Origin: Vibrio sp. 99-70-13A1
GTDB lineage: Bacteria; Pseudomonadota; Gammaproteobacteria; Enterobacterales; Vibrionaceae
Assembly: GCF_013114625.1 (NCBI RefSeq)
Contig: NZ_VTXD01000022.1
Location: forward strand, 1 to 64,000
Direction of reading: 5' to 3'
DNA: 64,000 nt
Within the stretch, counting starts at the first letter, position 1; the number at the start of each line of letters is the position of its first letter. The notes under the pieces are model-generated. The model was not told the DNA's origin, ran no database searches, and saw only the letters and a list, made by a program, of their open reading frames with translations. This document shows positions 28,684-38,922 of the stretch, piece after piece. Made by a program: the position numbers and the translations under genes.

Positions 28684-28922
28684 TAATTATCAATACCTTG
28701 TGTCATGTGTGAATTTGGACATGATGCGCTTGTCCAGTGTAGTGCTTTGTTTGAGAACAGTCTGTGATGTTTAAGTGTTTATTTTTATTGAATTATCATT
28801 AGTTAATAATAGATAGAGACTGGCATAGCGAGTAAACTAATTCGAGTTTAAGCTCGATTAATAATTATGTAGTTGAATACAGAGCTTTCTAATTAATGCT
28901 AAACATAGACCAAGGATGCGCT

Positions 28923-29534
28923 ATGAACATCAAATTTGATACGCTTGCACCAACGCAAATTTATCACTTAATGACTCAAACTATTGTCCCTCGCCCTATT
29001 GCATGGGCTCTAACTGAATCCTCTCCAGAAAATTTTAATCTCGCGCCATTTTCTTATTTCACGCCTGTTTCAAGTAACCCACCATTACTGATGTTGTCTG
29101 TTGGGAAAAAGCCTAACGGTGACATTAAAGACACAACTCGAAATGTGCTAGAAACAGGAAAAATGGTGGTTCATATTGCGTCTGCTCATTCTTCAGAAGC
29201 GGTCACTGCCACAGCAGCAACGCTTGAACATGGCGAGTCGGAGGTTTCTACCAATGGTATTGAACTTGTCGATTTTGAAGGTTTCGACTTACCAAGGCTA
29301 AAAGAATGCAGTATTGCTTTTGGTTGTAGCTTGTTTGAAGTAAAGGAATTAGGAGCGACACCGCAGAGCCTTATTTTTGCTCAGGTTGAGTGTGTATACA
29401 TCTCTGATGACGTTCTAGACCAAGATAGCGAAAGGTTAAAAGTTGACGCTTTGGCGCTTGATCCATTATCTCGATTAGGTGGTGGTGAATACGCGACTTT
29501 ATCAAACGTGTTTTCTGTCGCTCGCCCCAAATAA
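28923..29534 (+). CDS. Flavin reductase-like FMN-binding protein
   Basis: A 203-residue protein of the flavin reductase-like (split-barrel) family, with [10 protein letters not shown] and [16 protein letters not shown] near the N-terminus. I start at 28923 because AAGGA sits six bases upstream; the frame opens at 28896. It probably binds FMN. It is followed 52 bp later by cobT and may belong to the same transcript, but any link to cobamide synthesis is inference. Confidence 0.85.
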   Translation: MNIKFDTLAPTQIYHLMTQTIVPRPIAWALTESSPENFNLAPFSYFTPVSSNPPLLMLSVGKKPNGDIKDTTRNVLETGKMVVHIASAHSSEAVTATAATLEHGESEVSTNGIELVDFEGFDLPRLKECSIAFGCSLFEVKELGATPQSLIFAQVECVYISDDVLDQDSERLKVDALALDPLSRLGGGEYATLSNVFSVARPK

Positions 29535-29586
29535 CGGTACATTAACTCATTATTACCGCCTAAGAATCCCAATAAATAGAACCTTT

Positions 29587-30717
29587 ATGCTAAACACAAA
29601 ATACTCGCAAGATATCCAAAATCATATTGACCAAAAAACGAAGCCATTAGGGGCGTTAGGTCAATTAGAACAAGTCGCACATCAATTGGCATTGATTCAA
29701 AGCCAAGGAAAAGAGCAAGCGGTTAAAGCCATTGAAATTAGAAAGCCGAGCCTAATTATCTTTGCTGGTGACCATGGTATTGCTGATGAAGGCGTGAGTA
29801 TTGCACCAAGTGCAGTTACTCAGCAAATGGTTCTAAATTTCTTAAATGGCGGAGCAGCAATTAACTGTTTTTGCGCGGTAAATGACATTGATTTAACGGT
29901 TGTCGATACCGGAATCCTTTTACCCATAGAGAAAGCACACATAGAAAAAGCGCCTATAGAGCAAGAGCCTGTAGATCAAAAAACAGTAGAACAAGCGTTG
30001 GTACAGAAGGAAACTCCAATATTGGTCACTCAACGTTTAGGTACGCGCACCGCTAATTTTGCCAAAGAAGCGGCAATGTCAGATGAGCAAGTAGAACGTG
30101 GTTTGGTTTTAGGTGGTCAGATTGTTTCTAAAAAGGTGTCTCAAGGTTCTAATTTGATCATGTTTGGTGAAATGGGGATCGGGAATACCAGTAGTGCATC
30201 AGCCATTCTAGCGGCTTTATCAGGAAGTGAGGTTGAACACTGTGTTGGATTAGGTACAGGTATCAGCGATGAACAATTAGCGTTGAAAACTCAATTGGTA
30301 TCAAAAGGTGTGGCGCGTTGTTTGGACTCGTTATCTTTATCCAATAACGAAAAACTGTCTCCGCATAAGGCATTGGTTGAAGTGGGCGGTTTCGAAATTG
30401 TACAAATGGTGGGAGCTTTTCTTTCAGCATATCAACATAAAACACCAGTCTTAGTTGATGGATTTATTGTTTCTGTCGCAGCTTATGTGGCAACGCTTAT
30501 TGAGCCAAATTCTCGTGAACACATGATATTTGCACATCGTTCAGAAGAGTCTGGTCATAAAATTGTTTTACAGAAATTGAATGCTGAACCACTACTGGAT
30601 CTTGGGCTACGCCTTGGTGAAGGGACTGGCGCAGCATTGGCTCTACCAATCATTAAAGCTTCTGCTCAGTTTTATAATCATATGGCGAGTTTTGAAAGTG
30701 CAGGAGTCACTGTTTAA
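29587..30717 (+). CDS. cobT: Nicotinate-nucleotide-dimethylbenzimidazole phosphoribosyltransferase
   Basis: A 376-residue CobT, which makes alpha-ribazole phosphate from dimethylbenzimidazole and nicotinate mononucleotide for the lower ligand of cobalamin. The catalytic Glu lies in [11 protein letters not shown] near the C-terminus. It is slightly longer than usual because six degenerate pentapeptide repeats ([30 protein letters not shown]) interrupt the fold near residues 114-143. The first gene of cobTSU. It abuts cobS (TAATG overlap). Confidence 0.95.
   Translation: MLNTKYSQDIQNHIDQKTKPLGALGQLEQVAHQLALIQSQGKEQAVKAIEIRKPSLIIFAGDHGIADEGVSIAPSAVTQQMVLNFLNGGAAINCFCAVNDIDLTVVDTGILLPIEKAHIEKAPIEQEPVDQKTVEQALVQKETPILVTQRLGTRTANFAKEAAMSDEQVERGLVLGGQIVSKKVSQGSNLIMFGEMGIGNTSSASAILAALSGSEVEHCVGLGTGISDEQLALKTQLVSKGVARCLDSLSLSNNEKLSPHKALVEVGGFEIVQMVGAFLSAYQHKTPVLVDGFIVSVAAYVATLIEPNSREHMIFAHRSEESGHKIVLQKLNAEPLLDLGLRLGEGTGAALALPIIKASAQFYNHMASFESAGVTV
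29926..30015 (+). repeat. In-frame 15-bp x6 repeat inside cobT
   Basis: Six consecutive degenerate 15-bp units, most beginning ATAGA or GTAGA, encode a run of pentapeptides absent from typical CobT. The units keep the reading frame. Confidence 0.9.
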
Positions 30718-31511
30718 TGATCGATGTAAATACCCTGACATTAACGCAGCGCATTAAATATCAATGGGAGTTGTTTGCACTCGCGTTGAGTTTCTTCTCA
30801 CGAATCCCAATTCCAGCAAGTACGCCATATTCAGAAGACAGAATGAACCGTGCTGGTCGGTATTTTTCTCTGGTTGGCTTATTACTTGGTGCATTGTGTG
30901 GTGTTTGTTATGCCTTGCTTGAACTGATATTCCCCGCAACTGTCAGTATTTTTCTCACTATGGTTTTTAGTTTAATGCTCACAGGCGCATTCCATGAAGA
31001 TGGTCTAGCCGATATGGCTGATGGCATTGGTGGCGGTATGACGCTTGAACGCCGCTTAACCATAATGAAAGACAGCCGAATTGGCACTTATGGTGCATCT
31101 GCTCTTGTTATGGTTTTACTAGGCAAATGGTTACTGTTGAACGAGCTGGCTTCTATTACATCAATTTTCTGCATTTTGGTTGTTAGCTATGGGCTTAGCA
31201 GGGCGGTTGCGGCTTCTTTAATTTATGACATGCCTTATGTTAGTGACTTAGATACCAGTAAGAGTAAGCCATTGGCAAGCAAGCAAACTATTGGTGAGTT
31301 AGTGTTTCTAATGGTTATTGGCATTTTTCCGGCGCTTTGGTTTGGTCTTGAAGTCGCTTTAGTTCTCCTGGTTTTAGCCTTTATCTTTCGATACTTATTC
31401 AAAAAATGGTTGTTAGCACGTTTAGGTGGATTTACTGGTGATTGCTTGGGCGCAGGGCAGCAGTTGATGGAGTTACTGATCTATCTCTTTTTCATTGCGG
31501 CGTTTAACTAA
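30717..31511 (+). CDS. cobS: Adenosylcobinamide-GDP ribazoletransferase
   Basis: A 264-residue polytopic membrane enzyme that joins alpha-ribazole (phosphate) to adenosylcobinamide-GDP, the last assembly step of cobalamin. The conserved acidic motif [18 protein letters not shown] is near residues 90-107, and several membrane helices follow. Its start overlaps the cobT stop by one base, and the cobU ATG follows its stop immediately. Confidence 0.95.
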   Translation: MIDVNTLTLTQRIKYQWELFALALSFFSRIPIPASTPYSEDRMNRAGRYFSLVGLLLGALCGVCYALLELIFPATVSIFLTMVFSLMLTGAFHEDGLADMADGIGGGMTLERRLTIMKDSRIGTYGASALVMVLLGKWLLLNELASITSIFCILVVSYGLSRAVAASLIYDMPYVSDLDTSKSKPLASKQTIGELVFLMVIGIFPALWFGLEVALVLLVLAFIFRYLFKKWLLARLGGFTGDCLGAGQQLMELLIYLFFIAAFN

Positions 31512-32066
31512 ATGGATTCACAAATGAACAACCATCACCTTATTCTTGGTGGAGCAAGGTCTGGAAAGTCAGGCTTTGCAGAGCAAAAAGCGATTGAACT
31601 TGCGAACAGTTCAAATGACCTGAGGCTTAACTATGTTGCAACGGCTATTTGCTTTGATGACGAAATGAAAGAGCGAATAGCGCACCACCAACAAAGAAGA
31701 AATAAGCGTTGGATTGAACATGAAGAACCTATAGCTTTAGAAGCCTTGTTCAGTGGCTTTGGTCGTTATGATGTTGTGCTGGTGGACTGCTTAACATTGT
31801 GGCTGAACAATGTCATTTATGACCTAGGTGAAGAAGCTACGAATGAACAAGTTGAATTGGAAATTGAACGCCTTGTTTCAAGTGTTAACCAATCCAATGC
31901 TCAATTTATCATGGTTTCAAATGAAGTAGGCTTAGGCATTGTGCCAATGGGAAAGGTCTCACGTTTGTTTGTTGATAATGCAGGTAGAATGAACCAAGCT
32001 CTTGCAAGAGTCGTAGGTAATGTCACTTTTATTGCCGCTGGTTTACCGATGAAGTTAAAGTCTTGA
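31512..32066 (+). CDS. cobU: Adenosylcobinamide kinase / guanylyltransferase
   Basis: A 184-residue bifunctional enzyme that phosphorylates adenosylcobinamide and attaches GMP. It has the P-loop GGARSGKS, the nucleotidylated-His region RIAHHQQRRNKRW and the motif SNEVGLGIVP. The start may be the ATG at 31512 or the next one four codons on; neither has a strong ribosome site, which is consistent with coupling to cobS. Confidence 0.95.
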   Translation: MDSQMNNHHLILGGARSGKSGFAEQKAIELANSSNDLRLNYVATAICFDDEMKERIAHHQQRRNKRWIEHEEPIALEALFSGFGRYDVVLVDCLTLWLNNVIYDLGEEATNEQVELEIERLVSSVNQSNAQFIMVSNEVGLGIVPMGKVSRLFVDNAGRMNQALARVVGNVTFIAAGLPMKLKS

Positions 32067-32175
32067 AATTAATTAACTTGGCGATATTGGCTTGAAATTA
32101 CTAAAGTGAAACCATCAGTTAGGCGGTAGTCGTGATGGAAAAATACAGCTGAGCAAGGTCAAAAAATAAGACAGA

Positions 32176-32787
32176 ATGTTGAAGACGAAGAATATTTATT
32201 TAGTAAGGCACGGTAAGGTGGAAGGGAAACCTGCACTGAATGGCTCTGCCGACGTGTTGGTTGCTACTGAAACACAACAACAAATCAAACGAGCATTACA
32301 AGCTTACCCTGTCGAGTTTGATCACGTTATTACTTCTCCATTAAAGCGTTGCTGCGATGTGGCGACTCTATATTCGAAAGAGTCAAATGTAAGCATGTTC
32401 AGCGACCCTAGATTTCAAGAAATGAACTTTGGCGACGTAGACGGTATTCCTTTTGATGATTTAACTCATCAATGGAATGAACTCGAACAGTTTTGGCAAG
32501 ATCCGGCAAACCATGCGCTATCTGGTGCGGAAAGTTTACACTCATTTAGAGAACGGGTTCTTAGCGGTTGGTCGCACGTTTTAGAAAGCTCAGGTGACAA
32601 TATATTACTCGTTACGCATGGTGGCGTCATTCGAGCGTTATTGGCTCATGCACTGAATATTGATTGGAAAAACCCCAGTTGGTATTCAAATTTATCGATT
32701 GCTAATGCATCGATAACTCATATTAAAATTACTCACGCAGACCAAGATTTTATTAGCGTGAAATCTATTGGTTTAGCGCTTCTTTAG
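32176..32787 (+). CDS. cobC: Histidine phosphatase family protein, probable alpha-ribazole phosphatase
   Basis: A 203-residue phosphatase with the phospho-acceptor motif LVRHG near the start and the second His in VTHGGVIRA. Its place directly after cobTSU supports alpha-ribazole-5-phosphate phosphatase, which supplies CobS. The family is broad, so the call rests largely on context. A gap of about 110 bp separates it from cobU. Confidence 0.85.
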   Translation: MLKTKNIYLVRHGKVEGKPALNGSADVLVATETQQQIKRALQAYPVEFDHVITSPLKRCCDVATLYSKESNVSMFSDPRFQEMNFGDVDGIPFDDLTHQWNELEQFWQDPANHALSGAESLHSFRERVLSGWSHVLESSGDNILLVTHGGVIRALLAHALNIDWKNPSWYSNLSIANASITHIKITHADQDFISVKSIGLALL

Positions 32788-32934
32788 GCGTTTAGCTCGT
32801 TTCGCATACTTTCACTGCGATGAGGTGTGTTTTTGATTGAATCGCATTTTGATTGAAACATAGTCTCGGTTGAACGTTATTAGCACAGATTAAACGTTGT
32901 TAATATAACTACAACGGTAAAAAGGAATTATCAA

Positions 32935-34731
32935 ATGACAGCTCCTAGTTGGGACTTAACGATCGCTTATCGTGATTTAGACGATGCAAAAATTGAACAA
33001 GACATTGAACTGATTCAGCAATGCATAGAGCTTATGTACCTGCATGTCGACAAGCGAGATACGGTTATCGCAATGCAAAATGCCATTCAAACTTCAGAAG
33101 CAGCAGGCACATTGCTAAGCACCATTAACACATTTGCTAATTGTTACGCATCGGTAGACGCTACTCATACTGAAGCTAAAGCTTTGCTCGGCCGTGTTGC
33201 TAAATTGAATTCAGAAATGTCTCAAGCTTTCAGTCCATACGAGGACACGTTAATTCACGCTCAGCCAGAATTTATTAGCGATGTATTGGACCACGACAGC
33301 CCAGATGTAGCGGGGCAGTCATTCTTAATTGAAAGCAGCCGTAAATTAGCGGATAGCCGATTAAGTGTGGTTGAAGAGCAACTATTGTCCGCTATGGAAG
33401 TAGATGGTCGTGATGCCTGGGGACGCTTATACAATAACTTAACCGGTTCGCTAAAATTGTCACTGAAACTGGATGGAGAAGACGAGGTTCTTGGCTTCTC
33501 ACAAGCAGCAAGCCTTCTTTATGGCAGTGAGTTTGATAAACAAGAAAGTGCATGGCGAGCAATACAAGGTGCGATGCAAACGCATCAAGAATCTTTTGCC
33601 TCAATCTTAAATGCTTTAGCTGGCTGGAGACTAACGGAAAATAAAAAACGTTCAAATTTAAAAGACGTTCACTTTTTAGCGCCAAGCTTACACGGCAGCC
33701 GTATCGTCCCTGAAACGCTAGATAGCATGATGACAGTTGCCAAGGCAAACCGTGGCGTAGGGCAAAAAGCCGGAAAGCTAATGGCACAAGTGCATGGTTT
33801 AGATGAAATGAAACCGTGGAATCACTTAGCTGCAATGCCGCCATTAGGAGATGCAGAAGCAAAAGTTTACCCATTTGAGGAAGCGATTGAGCTGATCAAA
33901 ACGGCATTTGCGGAAGTCGATGAAGAAATGGCGCAATTCGTACAGCTTATGGTGGATAACGGCTGGGTTGAAGCTGCGCCAGCTTCGAACAAGCGCTTAG
34001 GTGCCTATTGCACTAAATTTGCTGCAACGCGTACACCCCTTGTCTTCATGACTTGGAGTGGCAGCCGTTCTGACTTGATGACATTAGCGCATGAACTAGG
34101 TCATGCATTCCATAATTGGGTTATGCGTGATATGCCACTTTGCCAAACACGCTACCCAATGACACTCGCGGAAACCGCGTCAATCTTTGCTGAAAATATT
34201 GTGCGTGATTATTTGCTAAAACAAGCGAAAACGAAAAATGAAAAACTAGAAATGCTGTGGGAAGAACTTTCTTCTTCATTAGCGTTAATGGTGAATATTC
34301 CAGTTCGATTTGAATTTGAGAAAGCCTTCTACGAACAGCGTGAAAAGGGTGAGCTTACCGCAGAGCAGCTTTGTTCTTTGATGGAAACAACGTGGAAAGA
34401 TTGGTATGGCGAAGCAATGACAGAAGCTGATACTTACTTCTGGGCAAGTAAGCTGCACTTTAGTATTTCAGGCGTGAGCTTTTATAACTACCCATACTTA
34501 TTCGGCTACTTATTTAGTAAAGGTGTGTATGCGCAAAGAGAAGCCAAAGGCGATCAGTTCTATGGTGATTACGTGTCGTTACTTCGCGATACTGGCAGCA
34601 TGATGGCAGAAGACGTGGTTGAAAAGCACTTAGGAATGGACCTTACTCAAGGTGATTTTTGGCAACAGAGTATCGATATGGTTAAAAATCAAATCGATGA
34701 ATTCGAAAGCCTACTCAACCAGCCCGATTAA
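32935..34731 (+). CDS. pepF: Oligoendopeptidase F family metallopeptidase (M3)
   Basis: A 598-residue cytoplasmic zinc peptidase with the HEXXH site in LAHELGHAFHNW near residue 385 and a downstream Glu in MTLAETASIFAE. The N-terminal helical lobe is typical of the M3B PepF group, which cleaves short peptides. AAGGA precedes the ATG. It is monocistronic, with a weak hairpin at 34759-34784 after the stop. Confidence 0.92.
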   Translation: MTAPSWDLTIAYRDLDDAKIEQDIELIQQCIELMYLHVDKRDTVIAMQNAIQTSEAAGTLLSTINTFANCYASVDATHTEAKALLGRVAKLNSEMSQAFSPYEDTLIHAQPEFISDVLDHDSPDVAGQSFLIESSRKLADSRLSVVEEQLLSAMEVDGRDAWGRLYNNLTGSLKLSLKLDGEDEVLGFSQAASLLYGSEFDKQESAWRAIQGAMQTHQESFASILNALAGWRLTENKKRSNLKDVHFLAPSLHGSRIVPETLDSMMTVAKANRGVGQKAGKLMAQVHGLDEMKPWNHLAAMPPLGDAEAKVYPFEEAIELIKTAFAEVDEEMAQFVQLMVDNGWVEAAPASNKRLGAYCTKFAATRTPLVFMTWSGSRSDLMTLAHELGHAFHNWVMRDMPLCQTRYPMTLAETASIFAENIVRDYLLKQAKTKNEKLEMLWEELSSSLALMVNIPVRFEFEKAFYEQREKGELTAEQLCSLMETTWKDWYGEAMTEADTYFWASKLHFSISGVSFYNYPYLFGYLFSKGVYAQREAKGDQFYGDYVSLLRDTGSMMAEDVVEKHLGMDLTQGDFWQQSIDMVKNQIDEFESLLNQPD

Positions 34732-34758
34732 TTGATCTCAGTCGGTTCATCTATACCG

Positions 34759-34784
34759 AGAGCTATGTTAGGTTACGTAGCTCT
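34759..34784 (+). terminator. Possible terminator of pepF
   Basis: AGAGCTA (34759-34765) pairs with TAGCTCT (34778-34784) around a 12-base loop and is followed by an AT-rich stretch. It is weak. Confidence 0.4.
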
Positions 34785-34967
34785 TATTTATATGAAAACT
34801 CAACGAGTTAACAGAATGAGTTACTGCAATATCTATCTGTTCAATATTCGTTCAAAGGATAGGTATTTGTGAGTGATAATTTAATTTCTGTTGATAAGTG
34901 CGATCCTAGCAACAATATTTGTATGCACAATTTATTAACATACGGCCGTGCAATTAAGGAGTAGCGC

Positions 34968-35996
34968 ATGACGAAATCTCTCTTTCGCCAATCATTTCTT
35001 TTTGACAGCCTAGATCTTGAACAGGAAATGCCAGCAGGACGCACCGTTTTATCAAATGGTGTAGAACTTAAGCTTCACCAACGAGGTGTACTTGAAGTAA
35101 CCCCTGCTGATTATAGCGATCAAAGTAAAAATATAATCTTCTCTTGCGGTGTTCATGGTGATGAAACATCGCCAATGGAACTGGTTGATAAGTTGATCGA
35201 AGATATTGAAACGGGTTTTCAAACGGTAGAAGCTCGTTGTTTATTTATCATTGCTCACCCAGAAGCAACTAATGCACATACTCGTTTTTTAGACGTAAAC
35301 CTAAACCGTTTATTCGATGAAAAAGAACGAGAGTCTAACCGTGAAGTTGAGATCGCCAAGTGGCTTAAAAAGTCTGTAACGGATTTCTACGAAGGAACTC
35401 AAGTAGAGACTCGTTGGCATCTAGATTTACATTGTGCCATTCGTTTATCTAAACATTATTCGTTTGCAGTCAGCCCGAAAGTTAGACATGCAGTGCGTAG
35501 CAAGGCATTAGTTGAATTTGTTAACAGTGCACACTTAGAAGCGATTTTACTTTCTAACTCGCCATCAAGTACCTTTAGTTGGTATAGCGCTGAAAACTTT
35601 GCAGCTCAGGCACTGACGATGGAACTAGGGCAAGTTGCTCGTATTGGTGAAAACCAACTGGATAAGTTAACTGCTTTTGATCTAGCAATGAGAAACCTTG
35701 TTTCTGAAATAGAGCCAGAGCATTTACCTAAACGTACGATTACTTACCGAGTAAGCCGCACGATTGTTCGTTTACATGACGATTTTGATTTCATGTTTAC
35801 TGATGATGTCGAAAACTTTACGAGCTTTAAGCACGGTGAAGTGTTTGGGCATGATGGTGATAAGCCTTTAATGGCAAAAAATGAAAATGAAGCGGTAGTG
35901 TTCCCAAATCGTAAGGTTGCGATTGGTCAACGTGCTGCGCTAATGGTGTGCGAAGTGGAAACTCGTTTCGAACATGACCAGTTAGTTTATGATTAA
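34968..35996 (+). CDS. astE: Succinylglutamate desuccinylase
   Basis: A 342-residue zinc carboxypeptidase-like enzyme that releases succinate and glutamate from N-succinylglutamate, the last step of the AST arginine pathway. Metal-site motifs are GVHGDETSP near residue 61 and WHLDLHCAIR near 150. The other ast genes are not in this window, and separate location of astE is common in vibrios. AAGGAG sits at ideal spacing. The TAA stop is the first unit of a heptamer array. Confidence 0.94.
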   Translation: MTKSLFRQSFLFDSLDLEQEMPAGRTVLSNGVELKLHQRGVLEVTPADYSDQSKNIIFSCGVHGDETSPMELVDKLIEDIETGFQTVEARCLFIIAHPEATNAHTRFLDVNLNRLFDEKERESNREVEIAKWLKKSVTDFYEGTQVETRWHLDLHCAIRLSKHYSFAVSPKVRHAVRSKALVEFVNSAHLEAILLSNSPSSTFSWYSAENFAAQALTMELGQVARIGENQLDKLTAFDLAMRNLVSEIEPEHLPKRTITYRVSRTIVRLHDDFDFMFTDDVENFTSFKHGEVFGHDGDKPLMAKNENEAVVFPNRKVAIGQRAALMVCEVETRFEHDQLVYD

Positions 35997-36035
35997 TTGG
36001 TAATTGGTAATTGGTAATTGGTAATTGATAATTGA
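35994..36035 (+). repeat. Stop-anchored heptamer array TAATTGG/A x6
   Basis: The array begins exactly with the TAA stop of astE. Four copies of TAATTGG are followed by two of TAATTGA. Seven bases per unit places TAA in all three frames within 21 bp. Confidence 0.98.
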
Positions 36036-36149
36036 TAGCGGATATTGGTTTTACTATCGAAGCCAACCACTACCGAAAAAGATTACTATTATCACTGTTG
36101 AAGCCTACTTATACTAAAGCGTATAAATACCGCTCAACCGTTTGAAATA

Positions 36150-36188
36150 TCAAGGTTCATGGCTTGCTGTGAACCTTGAGTTTGTTTT
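36150..36188 (+). terminator. Terminator of astE
   Basis: A perfect 10-bp stem (36150-36159 with 36170-36179) has a 10-base loop and is followed by a T-rich stretch. Confidence 0.75.
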
Positions 36189-36232
36189 GGGATACAGGTA
36201 AGGTTACGCGAACATTGATAAAGTAGCGTGAT

Positions 36233-37228
36233 ATGGATTTCCAACAACTCATTCTTCAAAAACAGACCAGATGGAAACGTGCCATTTATGCCATGGTCGC
36301 CCTGCTCGTGATACTGAGCGGTATATATTTAATGGTCGGTGACTTGTTTATCTCCCCTCTAGAGTCACTATCTCCACTTCAAGAAAAATTACTCGTTGAT
36401 TTAAGGCTTCCTCGTTTACTCGCTGCGATTGCGATTGGCTCCGCGCTGGCGGTTTCAGGCGCAAGCCTGCAAGTTTTATTAGGCAATGTATTGGCTGAGC
36501 CTGGTGTATTGGGCATATCAGGTGGTGCAAGCTTGGCTATGGTTATTGTTCTATTTTTCCTACCGTTCGCACCGACACCCGAATTATTCATGATAGCAGC
36601 CGTGATAGGTTCACTTTGTTTTACTATTATTCTGGTCAGCATGGTCAAAATGATGCGCTTAACCACCACTAAACTGCTGCTGGTGGGCGTTGCTCTGGGA
36701 ATTTTGTCTGGGGCAATGGTGACTTGGGCATTCTATTTCAGTGATGACCTGAGCTTACGCTTATTAATGTATTGGCTGATGGGGAGCCTAGGTGGCGTCA
36801 CTTGGTATCAGCATTCGCTAACTATCGTCATGGTTCCCGTTATTATTTGGTTATGCTTACAGGGCAGTAAGCTCGATAAATTGATGATTGGGGAAACTCA
36901 CGCCGCTCAGCTTGGTGTAAATGTCGCTTCATTACGTTGGCGATTAATTGTTGCTGTCTCTATTCTAGTGGGTTGTGCTGTGGCTCTTGGCGGTGTGATT
37001 AGCTTTGTGGGCTTAGTCGTTCCTCATTTGTGGCGGTTAGCCATTGGCACCGATAATAGATTCTTACTGCCTCTTTCTGCCGTTGCGGGTGCAGCGCTGC
37101 TCGTTTTTGCCGATATATGTGCACGTACACTGTTAGATTCTGCTGAGTTACCTTTAGGTGTGATGACGACCAGTATTGGCGCCCCAATCTTTATTTGGAT
37201 GTTGATAAAAAACCATGATTCGAATTAA
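36233..37228 (+). CDS. btuC: Vitamin B12 ABC transporter permease
   Basis: A 331-residue inner-membrane permease of the FecCD/BtuC family, with about ten helices and the conserved [16 protein letters not shown] segment near residue 253 that couples to the ATPase. It overlaps btuD by 14 bases. With BtuD and a periplasmic BtuF encoded elsewhere it would import cobalamin, which matches the nearby cob genes. The ribosome site is weak. Confidence 0.92.
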   Translation: MDFQQLILQKQTRWKRAIYAMVALLVILSGIYLMVGDLFISPLESLSPLQEKLLVDLRLPRLLAAIAIGSALAVSGASLQVLLGNVLAEPGVLGISGGASLAMVIVLFFLPFAPTPELFMIAAVIGSLCFTIILVSMVKMMRLTTTKLLLVGVALGILSGAMVTWAFYFSDDLSLRLLMYWLMGSLGGVTWYQHSLTIVMVPVIIWLCLQGSKLDKLMIGETHAAQLGVNVASLRWRLIVAVSILVGCAVALGGVISFVGLVVPHLWRLAIGTDNRFLLPLSAVAGAALLVFADICARTLLDSAELPLGVMTTSIGAPIFIWMLIKNHDSN

Positions 37229-37988
37229 GAGTTTACAGGTGGATTCTCGTTTATTACCTCTTTCATTTGATCTTAAGAAAGGGCAGGTTACTCATGTGAT
37301 TGGTCCAAATGGCAGTGGAAAAAGCACGTTACTAACAGCTTTGTCCGGAGTTAGTGATGGTTATAAAGGTGAAGTGTGGCTTGGCGAACGTCTATTAGCC
37401 GATGTGCTATTAAATGATTTAGCGTTATATCGCTCTTACCTTAGCCAAAGTGCGAGGCCCGCTTTTAATCTCGAAGTCTTCCAGTTTTTAGCATTGTCAT
37501 TACCGAGCACTTCTTCGGATACAAATAATGAAATACAAGTAAAAGCGGTATCTCAAGCGATTGATGAGATTTGTCACATGCTGGAAATTAGCGACAAATT
37601 ACACCGTTCAATTCAAGCTTTGTCTGGTGGAGAATGGCAAAGAGTTAGGCTTGCAGGCATGTGTTTACAAATTTGGCCGACTTTAAACCCTTATTCAAAC
37701 CTGTTGATCCTAGATGAGCCAGCAGCACCGTTAGACATTGCTCAAGAAGCGTTGCTTTACCGATTAATACAAAGGGTGGCAGAGCAGGGGATTGCAGTCA
37801 TCATGGCGAATCATGATCTTAATCGGACGTTAAGACATGCTGATCAAGTATTGCTGCTTGATAATGGTGTATTACAAGCACTTGGCTCTGCTAGTGAAGT
37901 GATGACACCAGAGCAATTAGCTTTAGTGTTTAAGACGGAAGTAAAAAGTGTCACAGTGGATAATCAAGATTACTTACTATTTGGATAA
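37215..37988 (+). CDS. btuD: Vitamin B12 ABC transporter ATP-binding protein
   Basis: A 257-residue ATPase with Walker [10 protein letters not shown] (near 31-39), signature [12 protein letters not shown], Walker [13 protein letters not shown] and a switch His in ANHDLNR. It energises BtuC. It is co-translated with btuC and followed by a strong terminator. Confidence 0.94.
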   Translation: MIRIKSLQVDSRLLPLSFDLKKGQVTHVIGPNGSGKSTLLTALSGVSDGYKGEVWLGERLLADVLLNDLALYRSYLSQSARPAFNLEVFQFLALSLPSTSSDTNNEIQVKAVSQAIDEICHMLEISDKLHRSIQALSGGEWQRVRLAGMCLQIWPTLNPYSNLLILDEPAAPLDIAQEALLYRLIQRVAEQGIAVIMANHDLNRTLRHADQVLLLDNGVLQALGSASEVMTPEQLALVFKTEVKSVTVDNQDYLLFG

Positions 37989-38013
37989 GCGTTTATCTTG
38001 ATACTCAGGAAAT

Positions 38014-38060
38014 AAAAATGCCACGCTATTTAACCTATTAGTTAGTCGCGTGGCATTTTT
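38014..38060. terminator. Strong terminator after btuCD
   Basis: A perfect 13-bp stem (38014-38026 with 38048-38060) contains ATGCCACGC and has a 21-base loop and a T run. It also faces the convergent MazG-like gene. Confidence 0.9.
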
Positions 38061-38118
38061 GTATCTGCTGGTTGTGTTTTCCGACTTTGTGTCGGCGGTT
38101 TAACTTTGAACTATGCCG

Positions 38119-38134
38119 CAGTTAAACAGTTAAA
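38119..38134 (-). repeat. 8-bp duplication across a stop codon
   Basis: On the minus strand TTTAACTG occurs twice in tandem. The first copy is coding, and the frame shift of the second supplies the TAA stop of the MazG-like gene. Confidence 0.7.
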
Positions 38135-38697
38135 GCCTTTAGGTCCGCAGGGCGGTAGTAAACTGACTTTAATACTTTACCTTGGCGGATAGTTTTTCCT
38201 TCAGATACGAAGTCTTCCGCACATTTAGCAATAATGTAATCGCCTTTTTGAACAGCCATCAATTTGATGTTCTGCTTCGCGTAAAAAGCTTCAGTATCGG
38301 CAAACTCTGCTTCATTACGACAAACTTTACTCATGTTGCTTGAGTGCACTTCATCCCAGCAAGGAATGAAATCAATATTACGGTTTTTAGCCACGTTTAG
38401 TAGAAGATCAATGAGGTAGCTAATAGCAATATTGTCTTCTATATTTTTCTGACCTAGGTGAACAAGACGGCCCATTAACACGTAAACACTATCCACAATA
38501 GCGTCAGCCTGTTCCATTTTACAATCGGCTTCCGCAAGCTCTGTCAGTTCTTCAATAGCAAGCGAAGTGTGTAGAGTGTCGGCTTTTTCATCTAAGGTTT
38601 GAGGCGCGGCAACAGGTAAATCAAAAGTGCTACGAAACTCTTCTATATCGCTATAAAGGTGGCTGTAGATTTCTTGGTTCAGTTGAGAAAGGGTCAT
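38122..38697 (-). CDS. MazG-like / PRA-PH family pyrophosphohydrolase-like protein
   Basis: About 191 residues. An all-alpha N-terminal part with the acidic pattern AIEELTELAEADCKMEQADAIVDSVYVL is typical of MazG/phosphoribosyl-ATP pyrophosphohydrolase folds, with Glu and Asp placed to bind Mg. The segment DEVHSSNMSKV is also conserved in this group. It probably hydrolyses an unidentified nucleotide. The start at 38697 has a TAGGA nearby; an ATG at 38709 is the alternative. Confidence 0.78.
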   Translation of the reverse strand: MTLSQLNQEIYSHLYSDIEEFRSTFDLPVAAPQTLDEKADTLHTSLAIEELTELAEADCKMEQADAIVDSVYVLMGRLVHLGQKNIEDNIAISYLIDLLLNVAKNRNIDFIPCWDEVHSSNMSKVCRNEAEFADTEAFYAKQNIKLMAVQKGDYIIAKCAEDFVSEGKTIRQGKVLKSVYYRPADLKALTV

Positions 38698-38922
38698 AAT
38701 CCTATCCATTTTAATTTGGTAACTTGGTATTTTATCAAAGCTAATATCTTGGTGCTAACGGTTATCAGTTAATACCAATAATAATCGAGCTATTTTCATG
38801 GCACGCTTACTAATAACTGACCAAAGTAATTGATTTAATATGAAAATTGCACTTTACTCAAAGAGTACGTTGATTGGGCTTTTACTGAAGGGTCCTAAAT
38901 ACACAGTGTCGAGATAGCATTT

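Noticed and set aside
32062-32100. Direct repeat CTTGAAATTA spanning the cobU stop
   Set aside because: The two copies are 19 bp apart rather than tandem, so I do not count it with the stop-anchored arrays.
36036-36232. Cobalamin riboswitch before btuC or before cobT
   Set aside because: I see no B12-box-like core in either leader, and the cobT leader is only 52 bp. The hairpin before btuC is better read as the astE terminator.
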